This document shows, one piece after another, positions 1-4,799 of a stretch of DNA of 5,725 bases (positions are counted from its first letter, which is position 1; the number at the start of each line of letters is the position of its first letter). The notes under the pieces were generated by a model that saw nothing but the letters and a program-made list of their open reading frames with translations, was not told the DNA's origin and did no database searches. Source of the DNA: JAVJRN01 sp040218415. GTDB lineage: Bacteria > Bacteroidota > Bacteroidia > Cytophagales > Cyclobacteriaceae. The stretch is from NCBI GenBank assembly GCA_040218415.1, contig JAVJRN010000018.1, forward strand, positions 1-5,725, in the 5' to 3' direction. A program made the position numbers and the translations under genes.

Positions 1-10
1 AAAGAAAAGG

Positions 11-62
11 ATATAACGTAACGCCATGGATAGGCTAGCCTATCCATGGCGTTACGTTATAT
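11..62. repeat. Perfect 52-bp palindrome with no loop
   Basis: Each base from 11 to 36 pairs with its mirror base from 62 back to 37. The centre is GGCT/AGCC at 36/37 and there is no mismatch or spacer. Each arm contains a CCATGG. A perfect palindrome of this size could extrude a cruciform or act as a two-way terminator; the left flank is purine/A-rich and the right flank is AT-rich. Such loopless palindromes are usually unstable in cells, so an inverted-duplication artefact at a contig join is also possible. A smaller AT-only hairpin follows (65-71 pairs with 75-81). The structure is certain; its function is unknown. Confidence 0.95.
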
Positions 63-90
63 AGTAATAATTTAATTATTAACCATAAAT

Positions 91-134
91 GGTATACTTT
101 TGAACTGAAACACTGGTATACTTTTCAAGTGAAA
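91..134. repeat. Two tandem 20-bp direct repeats at a probable IS end
   Basis: Positions 91-110 and 115-134 both begin GGTATACTTTT and end TGAAA, matching at 18 of 20 positions, with four bases (CACT) between them. CACT recurs at 139-142 after the second copy. Short repeated boxes next to an element tip are typical of the multiple terminal repeats that IS21-family and similar elements use to bind transposase. If this is such an end, a plausible tip is the CA at 139-140, because conserved IS91-type coding sequence begins directly after it. The family assignment is an inference; the repeats themselves are plain. Confidence 0.6.
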
Positions 135-140
135 TAAGCA

Positions 141-781
141 CTGGTGGGTTGTCAGACGATGGAATGGAGTGGATCGATGCAGGGAAGAAGTTCTTTTTAC
201 CAGTTAAAGCACTTTCATCGGTTTTTCGAGGAGTAATGTGGAGTATGTTCGAAAAGCATATTAAGTCAGGAAAAATCAAACTTGCTGACAACTTTAGTGA
301 CGTTGAGGCACTCAAAAAGGCTATTTACGCGAAAAAATGGAATGTGTATTCGAAGAAGCCGTTAGCTGGGCCTAAGTCAGTAGTGCAATACCTTGGTAAG
401 TACACACATCGAGTGGCTATTAGTAACAGTAGATTGGTGTCAATGAGTGAAGGTAAAGTGACTTTTCGGTGGAAGGATTACCGGAAGAGGCTCAGCAAAC
501 AACTCCTTACACTAGACTCTGAAGAGTTCATTGGCCGGTTTATGAGGCATATTCTACCATCTGGCTTTTACAAAATCCGGTATTATGGGCTACTTGCCTC
601 GGCAAATCATGCGAAAAAAGAACAGTGTATGACGCTAATTGGCAAAGACAGGCCTGTTCCCCTTTTGCAAGGATTGAAGGCTAAGGAGGTATTGCAGATA
701 GTCACTGGCAAGGAGCCTGATCGATGCTCGAAATGTGAAATAGGGAAAATGATCCCTAAAACCATACTTGATCCTGTGTAA
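141..781 (+). pseudogene. IS91-family Y2 transposase, 5'-truncated remnant
   Basis: The reading frame encodes the C-terminal ~210 residues of an IS91-type rolling-circle transposase (Y2_Tnp family). From the TTG at 149 the protein shows the FFLPVKALSSVFRG block (residues 15-28) and then YLGKYTHRVAISNSR (81-95). Tyr81 and Tyr85 in that block have the YxxxY spacing of the two catalytic tyrosines of IS91. A C-terminal CxxC (Cys193, Cys196) follows. The frame before 149 still reads GGLSDDG-like residues, matching the segment that in intact members follows the HUH motif, and is open only back to 104. Intact relatives are roughly 370-410 residues with an N-terminal zinc-binding domain and the HxH metal site; both are missing here. 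The TTG is therefore just the first start-like codon after the break, and the product should be inactive. The break coincides with the end of the direct repeats at about 140. Confidence 0.88.
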
Positions 782-994
782 TGTACAGGTCAAATGATCG
801 CTCTTTGACGTGCTGGCAACTTTATCAGCTAACGAATGGGTGGCAGGGAAACCTATATCTAATCCTCTCTGTGAAACTTAGTAAACCTGCTCCCCATCAG
901 TTAAACCACAATATCCACAGTCATTTTACGCTTCGAATGATAGACTTAGGAGTACATAGAAACCATACTATTCCCATAGACACAAAGGAGGCAC
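782..994. other. Non-coding stretch after the transposase remnant
   Basis: This 213-base stretch lies between the transposase stop and the first attC-like site. It probably contains the 3' flank of the IS91-type element, which in that family carries the replication origin (oriIS), and its junction with older DNA. I could not identify an element terminus or the GTTC-type target. An open frame of 76 codons begins at 781 in a TAATG overlap with the transposase stop, but its product has no recognisable domain and an amino-acid make-up like translated non-coding DNA, so it is not called as a gene. Confidence 0.4.
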
Positions 995-1094
995 GCTCAA
1001 CATTGTTTTAAATCTAATTTATCCAGCTAAAAGATTATTAATCCGCTAAGTGTATCTTTGGATAAACTAGTTTTAAAACACTAATTTGTTAGTT
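995..1094 (+). other. attC-like recombination site upstream of cassette 1
   Basis: The left outer box GCTCAAC (995-1001) matches the R'' consensus RYYYAAC exactly. The right outer box is GTTAGTT (1088-1094), with the expected G/TT crossover point between 1088 and 1089. Between them is a strong imperfect inverted repeat: 1004-1025 pairs with 1059-1080 at 20 of 22 positions around a 33-base loop. The order R''-arm-loop-arm-R' is that of an integron attC. The spacers are unequal, however (2 bases on the left, 7 on the right, against the usual 5-6), so it may be a decayed site, a hybrid site, or an attI-like entry point next to an unrelated inverted repeat. The right box is the better supported half, because it matches the far end of cassette 1 over nine bases. 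Confidence 0.5.
1053..1060 (+). promoter_or_regulatory. Possible Bacteroidota -7 box ahead of cassette 1 gene
   Basis: TATCTTTG matches the Bacteroidota primary-sigma -7 consensus TAnnTTTG at every fixed position and lies 48 bases before the ATG at 1108. No TTG was found at the usual upstream -33 distance, so only half of a promoter is seen. It lies at the edge of the hairpin loop of the attC-like site, so a cassette inserted at this point could be transcribed from within the preceding recombination site. Confidence 0.35.
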
Positions 1095-2177
1095 GCAATA
1101 TCGCTGCATGAAAATATTTCTATTCCTTCTTCTGTTTTGTCAACTTGTAACTCTCCGAACTCCATGTTTTGGTCAGAAGGATCTCCCTTTGAACTTCAAT
1201 GACTCTTATATACCGCCTCAAACGGATTTCAAGGCAATTAAAACAACCAGAACCTATAGCGAAGGAGATTATAAGTCAGAACAAACTCACCTTTTCAACT
1301 CCAAGGGAATTAACTACAGAACTTTCAGTCATTACAAGGGCGAACAACAAAGTTTTACTCAGCTAAGCTATGACAGTCTGAATAGATTGATCAATATTGA
1401 GGAACATGGTCAATGGACAGGTAATGACAGAAACCGAATTTGGGATAGCACTAAAGTGAGCTGGACTAACAAATACCTGTATGACTCACAAGGCAGAATT
1501 TCTAAGTGCACTAACCTTTGGTTTAACGACAATCAGGACGGGATAAGTTTCGTAGAAATGAGCTATCAATACGATGACTTAAATAGGATTATGGTTGAAA
1601 CTGAAATCTGGAAAGACTTGGATTCTTCTTCCATGCGCATAAGATTTGAACCAAAAAGCGACATCATCTCTGAAGATCAGAACTTCCCAACTGTGAGTCT
1701 CTACAAACGAGTATTTGAGTATAGAAATCAAGAAGATTTGATCAAAAATTACAGTGACAATGAACTGAAGACCGTTCAAACAATTCAGAGAATTAGCGAT
1801 CAACTGCATATCGAATATTTACTCAACCCCGAAGGAGATACTCTAAGAGTTACTAAAATATCATTTGATCAAAACGGCAATAAAATTTCCGAAATTGATT
1901 CGGGAGATTCTGATATATCTCTTTTTGGAACTTATGGAGATGGCGGAAGTTGGTCAAATAGAACGTTTCAGTACAACCAATACGGGCTATTGGAAAGAAA
2001 AATTTTCTCAAGCGGAGGCGAAGGACTTTCACTATTCATTGACTATCAATATTTGGAAAAAGAAAGCAACTAACACGCGCTAAGCCCAATCGGATAACTT
2101 AGTTACTTGCAAAGGGTATCTGTATCAGATACTTTTGAGATATTTGAAAGGCTGAGCCGACTGTGCTTAGCTTATCG
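1089..2177 (+). mobile_element. Integron-like gene cassette 1
   Basis: The unit runs from the base after the G/TT crossover at 1088 to the G of the next crossover at 2177. With the shared G, its start (1088-1096) reads GTTAGTTGC. Near its end, 2066-2074 reads GCAACTAAC, the exact reverse complement. This is expected if the unit was once a circle whose R' and R'' boxes paired within one attC. It carries one gene on the sense strand, with a 19-base leader and the stop codon inside the R'' box, which is the compact layout of classical integron cassettes. No integrase gene is present in the window to confirm mobility. Confidence 0.65.
1108..2073 (+). CDS. Secreted YD-repeat-like protein (hypothetical)
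   Basis: The product is 321 residues from the ATG at 1108. A TTG at 1093 would add five residues, but the ATG is preferred because it puts MK directly before a classical signal peptide (hydrophobic core at residues 3-16, probable cleavage after CFG at 20-22). The mature part has spaced motifs related to YD/RHS repeats: YDSLNRL (88-94), YDSQGRI (125-131), YDDLNRI (155-161), then weaker FDQNGNKISE (253-262) and YNQYGLLERK (289-298). In Bacteroidota, short proteins of this type are exported β-strand-rich proteins of unknown role. No toxin domain, lipobox or C-terminal secretion signal is seen. It is the only gene of cassette 1, and its TAA lies within the R'' box of the following attC-like site. 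The gene is clear; its function is not known. Confidence 0.8.
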   Translation: MKIFLFLLLFCQLVTLRTPCFGQKDLPLNFNDSYIPPQTDFKAIKTTRTYSEGDYKSEQTHLFNSKGINYRTFSHYKGEQQSFTQLSYDSLNRLINIEEHGQWTGNDRNRIWDSTKVSWTNKYLYDSQGRISKCTNLWFNDNQDGISFVEMSYQYDDLNRIMVETEIWKDLDSSSMRIRFEPKSDIISEDQNFPTVSLYKRVFEYRNQEDLIKNYSDNELKTVQTIQRISDQLHIEYLLNPEGDTLRVTKISFDQNGNKISEIDSGDSDISLFGTYGDGGSWSNRTFQYNQYGLLERKIFSSGGEGLSLFIDYQYLEKESN

Positions 2178-2183
2178 TTGGCA
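2068..2183 (+). other. attC-like recombination site between cassettes 1 and 2
   Basis: This is the best-formed site in the window, 116 bases long. In order it has R'' AACTAAC (2068-2074), a 5-base spacer, L'' CTAAGC (2080-2085), a variable centre, L' GCTTAG (2165-2170), a 6-base spacer, and R' GTTGGCA (2177-2183). L'' and L' are perfect complements. The stem continues inward after one mismatch with 2087-2093 against 2157-2163 (6 of 7 paired). The centre holds a hairpin with perfect 7-base arms (2116-2122 and 2126-2132) and a 3-base loop, extendable with G/T pairs. Box order, 5/6 spacing and overall length fit integron attC sites, resembling the long Vibrio type. Only the AAC/GTT core of R''/R' is complementary here, as expected where two cassettes of different origin meet. 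Confidence 0.7.
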
Positions 2184-2209
2184 TCAATCCTTTATTCGAT
2201 TAAGTCAAA

Positions 2210-2539
2210 ATGAACAACAAGCAAGAGGTAAGTAAATCTACCAAAGTAATAACCATAATCATTGGCTCACTAATGTTCATAGGAATGGGAACTGGCTATT
2301 ATATGAGTCAGAAGGAAAAAAATGCCATTTTCGAGAACAAGGCTGAAACAATTGCAGTTGTCAAACAAGTTTACTCTCAAATTAGCCGAGGTGAAACATG
2401 CGAATACGAGTTCACAGTCAACAATCAAAAATATTCAGGTCATCAAGCATTGGGTAAGGCACGAATTTCTGTAGGTGACTCAGTTCGAGTCCAGTATTCA
2501 AGTGAAGACCCAAGTCAGAACATTGCAATTATAAAATAG
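2210..2539 (+). CDS. Small membrane-anchored DUF3592-like protein
   Basis: The product is 109 residues. It has a short charged N-terminus and one membrane helix at about residues 13-31, followed by a small soluble domain (about 42-109) that would face the periplasm. That domain resembles DUF3592: a YEFTVNNQKYSG strand pair, then VGDSVRVQYSSEDPSQNIAI, the usual 'G-D-x-V-x-V-x-Y-x-x-x-x-P' ending of the family. Members are widespread small envelope proteins without known biochemical activity. The ATG follows an A-rich stretch without a Shine-Dalgarno sequence, as is normal for Bacteroidota. It is the first gene of cassette 2 and is probably co-transcribed with the next one. Family assignment is by eye and moderately sure. 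Confidence 0.75.
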   Translation: MNNKQEVSKSTKVITIIIGSLMFIGMGTGYYMSQKEKNAIFENKAETIAVVKQVYSQISRGETCEYEFTVNNQKYSGHQALGKARISVGDSVRVQYSSEDPSQNIAIIK

Positions 2540-2553
2540 GAAATGCTTAACGA

Positions 2554-2844
2554 ATGAACGATTATAAACGAGGTGTCATTAGAGCATTAATATTTTATTT
2601 TTTTGGAGTTATTGTAACATTTGGAACGCATCAATTCTATGGATGGGAATACGTTCATGCTCCTCCTCCCAGTTTTATACCCATATTGATATTTGCAATT
2701 CTTGGATTCGGGAGAACTATTTGGAATATAAAGAATATCCGAAGCAATAATGAGTCAACCTTGAATAAAGGTGAACTGACAATATTTGCAGCTCCTTCTA
2801 TTGCCTTTGTTGTCCTGATATTAGCTCTCTTCATAATGAATTAA
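2554..2844 (+). CDS. Small three-helix membrane protein (hypothetical)
   Basis: The product is 96 residues and mostly hydrophobic. It has predicted membrane segments at about residues 9-26, 41-56 and 77-95, a proline-rich turn (APPP) before the second, and a basic loop (WNIKNIR) after it. I recognise no family or active-site motif. It starts 14 bases after the DUF3592-like gene and ends only two bases before GATGCTAAC, the cassette-end box. The two small membrane proteins are therefore likely to move and be expressed as a pair. The reading frame is supported by its clear helix pattern and tight spacing; its function is unknown. Confidence 0.7.
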   Translation: MNDYKRGVIRALIFYFFGVIVTFGTHQFYGWEYVHAPPPSFIPILIFAILGFGRTIWNIKNIRSNNESTLNKGELTIFAAPSIAFVVLILALFIMN

Positions 2845-2846
2845 AA

Positions 2847-3040
2847 GATGCTAACAAGGTCTGATATCCCATGGCGGTTCGGAGGTAGATTTAGCTTTTC
2901 TGCTTTCTGTCAGCACCAGAAAAATCTCCGATTTTTCACATTGGATGAAAAAGGTATGATGAAAAATCGGAGATTTTTCCTACTTTGAACCCGACACTTT
3001 ATCTTCACCAAAACGCACGATTCATACAGAGGCGTTAGGT
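2847..3040 (+). other. Oversized attC-like site ending cassette 2
   Basis: The left box TGCTAAC (2849-2855, within GATGCTAAC) and the right box GTTAGGT (3034-3040, an exact GTTRRRY) bound about 190 bases with nested complementarity. Next to the outer boxes, CTG-A-TAT (2861-2867) pairs with ATACAG (3024-3029) and leaves one base extrahelical, similar to the unpaired base in L'' that sets strand choice in known attC sites (there it is a G). Further in, 2876-2884 pairs with 2983-2991 (two G/T pairs), and the centre is a perfect 20-bp hairpin. Known attC sites are mostly about 55-145 bases, so this is either an unusually long site or one enlarged by an inserted hairpin element. The outer boxes are more certain than the inner pairing. 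Confidence 0.5.
2919..2979. repeat. Perfect 20-bp inverted repeat (hairpin)
   Basis: Positions 2919-2938 are an exact reverse complement of 2960-2979, with a 21-base loop. The core of each arm is ATCTCCGAT / ATCGGAGAT flanked by A and T runs. The right arm ends in TTTTTCC, so a transcript could form a terminator-like hairpin, and the opposite strand would do nearly the same, making a two-way terminator between the cassette 2 genes and the downstream operon plausible. It may equally be the apex of the attC-like cruciform. Confidence 0.9.
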
Positions 3041-3072
3041 TTCATGCCGTGACGTAGAAAAATCCACTGCAC

Positions 3073-3138
3073 ATTTTAGCACATTTGGTTTTTGCCAAAG
3101 CACAAAACCAACTCCAAAAAAACCAAAAGAGCTAAAAT
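3073..3138. repeat. Nested imperfect stem-loop upstream of abiEi
   Basis: ATTTTAGC (3073-3080) pairs perfectly with GCTAAAAT (3131-3138). After a symmetric 3+3-base internal loop, TTTGGTTTTT (3084-3093) pairs perfectly with AAAAACCAAA (3118-3127), leaving a 24-base loop. An alternative inner hairpin is possible (TTGGTTTT at 3085-3092 with AAAACCAA at 3104-3111). AbiEi-type antitoxins are known to bind inverted repeats and repress their own promoters, so this could be an operator. It could also be a dispersed palindromic repeat. The pairing is certain; the role is a guess. Confidence 0.75.
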
Positions 3139-3194
3139 CTCCCCGCCCTCTAGAATTATCGTAGTATTAATTCGAGATTATTACCTTAAAAGCG

Positions 3195-3202
3195 TATCTT
3201 TC
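3195..3202 (+). promoter_or_regulatory. Weak -7-like box upstream of abiEi
   Basis: TATCTTTC differs from the Bacteroidota -7 consensus TAnnTTTG only in its last base and lies 17 bases before the TTG start. No clear TTG -33 box precedes it. The same TATCTTT core occurs ahead of cassette 1. The operon promoter should be in this area, but this exact box is only a weak candidate. Confidence 0.25.
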
Positions 3203-3219
3203 TCGAAATATTTCTAAGA

Positions 3220-4011
3220 TTGACAGTTTCAGAATACATAAAGCAATTACAATCATTTGAAGAATACTCCTTCTCAATCGAAGAAGCAATAAAAAACGTA
3301 TCTAAAGATTCTGTTGCTGTCAAAAGAGAAATATCAAGGCTGGCAGAGAAGAAGGAGATTTTAAATCTTCGAAAAGGATTTTATCTAATCATCCCGCCCA
3401 GATACTCTTCATCAGAAAAGCTGCCCATTCAATTGTATGCTGAAAAGTTATTCAAATATCTTGATCGAAAATATTATGTTGGACTTTACTCTGCTGCAAA
3501 AATTCATGGAGCGAGTCATCAGCAATCACAACGTGATTATCTCATTATAGAAACTCCAAAACTCAATAACATTAAAAAGAAGAATTTTGATATTCAGTTC
3601 TTCACTACGGGAGCTTGGCCAAAGAGCAATATTGAAATTAAAAAATCGGATGCCGGAGAATATAGAATATCCTCTCCTGCTCTCACTTTTATCGATCTGA
3701 TTCATCACCATACTAAAATTGGGGGGCTCAATCGCATGCTGGCCTCATTAGAAGAAATCACCGAAGAAATGCATGAAATAGACATGAAAGAACTTACCTC
3801 TTGGTACCCTCATAAGAGCACCCTTCAAAGAGCGGGTTTTTTACTAGAAGAACTGGTTGGTGAAAATACTTTAACCCAGATCATCCATAAAAAGCTAAAA
3901 CAGCAACCCTACTTTCCTGTATTGCTGAGTCCCAAGAAAATTCAAAGGCCTGGGGCAGTTGATAACAAATGGAAAGTAGATGTGAACATTAAACTGGAAA
4001 GCGATTTATGA
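3220..4011 (+). CDS. AbiEi-family antitoxin / transcriptional regulator
   Basis: The product is 263 residues, starting at TTG. An in-frame stop lies 33 bases upstream and no ATG occurs near the N-terminus, so the TTG is the only sensible start. Residues ~1-60 form a winged-helix DNA-binding domain ending in REISRLAEKKEILNLRKGFY-type residues (36-55). The next block, YYVGLYSAAKIHGASHQQ (85-102), and the later RISSPALTFIDLI (149-161) are hallmarks of AbiEi antitoxins. In studied AbiE systems this protein represses its own operon and neutralises AbiEii without binding it (type IV toxin-antitoxin), and the pair can give abortive phage infection. The stop overlaps the next start in ATGA, so translation of antitoxin and toxin is probably coupled. 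Length is normal for the family. Family assignment is confident; activity here is inferred. Confidence 0.88.
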   Translation: MTVSEYIKQLQSFEEYSFSIEEAIKNVSKDSVAVKREISRLAEKKEILNLRKGFYLIIPPRYSSSEKLPIQLYAEKLFKYLDRKYYVGLYSAAKIHGASHQQSQRDYLIIETPKLNNIKKKNFDIQFFTTGAWPKSNIEIKKSDAGEYRISSPALTFIDLIHHHTKIGGLNRMLASLEEITEEMHEIDMKELTSWYPHKSTLQRAGFLLEELVGENTLTQIIHKKLKQQPYFPVLLSPKKIQRPGAVDNKWKVDVNIKLESDL

Positions 4012-4799
4012 TTGCCAAACCTTACATAGCGAAATGGCAGGAACATGCTCCATGGAAAGAATTCTCCCAAGTAGAACAAGACCTAGTTATCAGCAGGGCA
4101 TTGGTGGAAATATTCTCTGATGATTTCCTCAGGGAACATTTGGCTTTCCGAGGCGGCACAGCTTTACATAAACTTTACCTCAATCCAGCTCCACGATATT
4201 CAGAAGATATTGACTTGGTGCAGATTAAACAAGGCCCCATCAAACCAATCATGGAGCGGATTAGCGAAGTGATCACCTTTTTTGAGGAAGACAGAAAAAC
4301 ACAAAATAGAGGTCATGGAATCAAAGCTCTTTACCGATTCACGTCTGAGTACGAAGAAATTCGGATGCGACTGAAACTTGAAATCAACTGTCGGGAGCAT
4401 TTCAATGTATTGGATTGGGTAGACTTCCCTTATACAGTGCAAAGCGAATGGTTTGAAGGCAATTGTAAAATACGTACGTACAGTATCAATGAGTTGCTAG
4501 GCACCAAACTCAGAGCACTGTATCAAAGAAGCAAAGGGCGCGACTTGTTTGATCTAGATTATGCCAGACGTAATATGGACATCAATATTGATGAAATCCT
4601 TGAGTGTTTTCGAGTGTACATTGAGTTTGCTACTGATAAAAAACCTCCAAGTCAAAAGGAGTTTTTGCAAAACATAGAAGCGAAAGAAAATGACCCAGAC
4701 TTTGTAGGAGATATGGAAGCCTTATTACGGCCGGAAATAGCATACAATCAACAAGAAGCCTTTGAATGGCTGAAAAGTGAAGTAATTGAAAAGATTTAA
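4008..4799 (+). CDS. AbiEii nucleotidyltransferase toxin
   Basis: The product is 263 residues with the DNA polymerase β-like nucleotidyltransferase fold of AbiEii toxins. Motif I is FRGGTALHKL (47-56). The catalytic carboxylates are Asp67 and Asp69 in YSEDIDLV (64-71). A third acidic motif is likely in LKLEIN (122-127, Glu125). The C-terminal motif ELLGTKLRALYQRSKGRDLF (162-181) carries Lys167 and Arg178-Asp179. All expected motifs are present, so the enzyme appears intact. Related toxins add nucleotides to tRNA acceptor ends and stop growth; the exact substrate of this one is unknown. The start overlaps the antitoxin stop, and the TAA stop is followed immediately by the ATG of hsdM. This ties the toxin to a type I restriction-modification operon. 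Confidence 0.92.
   Translation: MIAKPYIAKWQEHAPWKEFSQVEQDLVISRALVEIFSDDFLREHLAFRGGTALHKLYLNPAPRYSEDIDLVQIKQGPIKPIMERISEVITFFEEDRKTQNRGHGIKALYRFTSEYEEIRMRLKLEINCREHFNVLDWVDFPYTVQSEWFEGNCKIRTYSINELLGTKLRALYQRSKGRDLFDLDYARRNMDINIDEILECFRVYIEFATDKKPPSQKEFLQNIEAKENDPDFVGDMEALLRPEIAYNQQEAFEWLKSEVIEKI

Larger units (their letters stand above)
2178..3034 (+). mobile_element. Integron-like gene cassette 2
   Basis: The unit runs from the base after the crossover G at 2177 to the crossover G at 3034. Its start (2177-2185) reads GTTGGCATC. Its terminal box (2847-2855) reads GATGCTAAC, complementary at 8 of 9 positions. It carries two same-strand genes 14 bases apart, a 32-base leader before the first ATG, and an R'' box that starts within 2-5 bases of the last stop codon. 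These are the marks of a cassette. The long 3' site is larger than usual for attC. No integrase is seen. Confidence 0.6.
3041..3219. other. Leader region of the abiE-hsdM operon
   Basis: These 179 bases contain no gene. They hold a nested stem-loop (3073-3138), directly repeated GCACATTT boxes (3069-3076 and 3079-3086), a small GC-rich patch (CCCCGCCC at 3141-3148) and an AT-rich stretch leading to the TTG start at 3220. This is where promoter and operator sites of the toxin-antitoxin operon should lie. If the GTTAGGT at 3034 is a true cassette boundary, this stretch would also be the start of a third cassette, but no matching end box (GAAACCTAAC-like) is found in the window. Confidence 0.5.

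Noticed and set aside
900..906. GTTAAAC, another match to the GTTRRRY core
   Set aside because: The motif is short enough to occur by chance, and no paired RYYYAAC box or inverted arms surround it.
984..991. AAAGGAGG, a strong Shine-Dalgarno-like string
   Set aside because: The only start-like codon at usable distance (TTG at 1003) meets a stop after one codon, so no gene is served by it.
781..1011. 76-codon open frame starting in TAATG overlap with the transposase stop
   Set aside because: No domain, no coding-like composition, and it ends inside the inverted repeat of the attC-like site. It is more likely the non-coding 3' part of the IS91-type element.
1865..2083. 72-codon open frame inside the YD-repeat-like gene
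   Set aside because: It overlaps a well-supported gene in another frame and has no signs of its own.
2919..2979. Simple rho-independent terminator call
   Set aside because: The hairpin arms are A/T-run rich and nested in a larger palindromic site, so a pure terminator reading is not the only or best explanation; it is kept as a repeat instead.
4200..4442. Antisense open frame over the AbiEii gene, and similar ones at 79-315, 1579-1809, 3526-3711, 4630-4818 and 5262-5504
   Set aside because: They are complementary-strand shadows of real genes, with no recognisable product.
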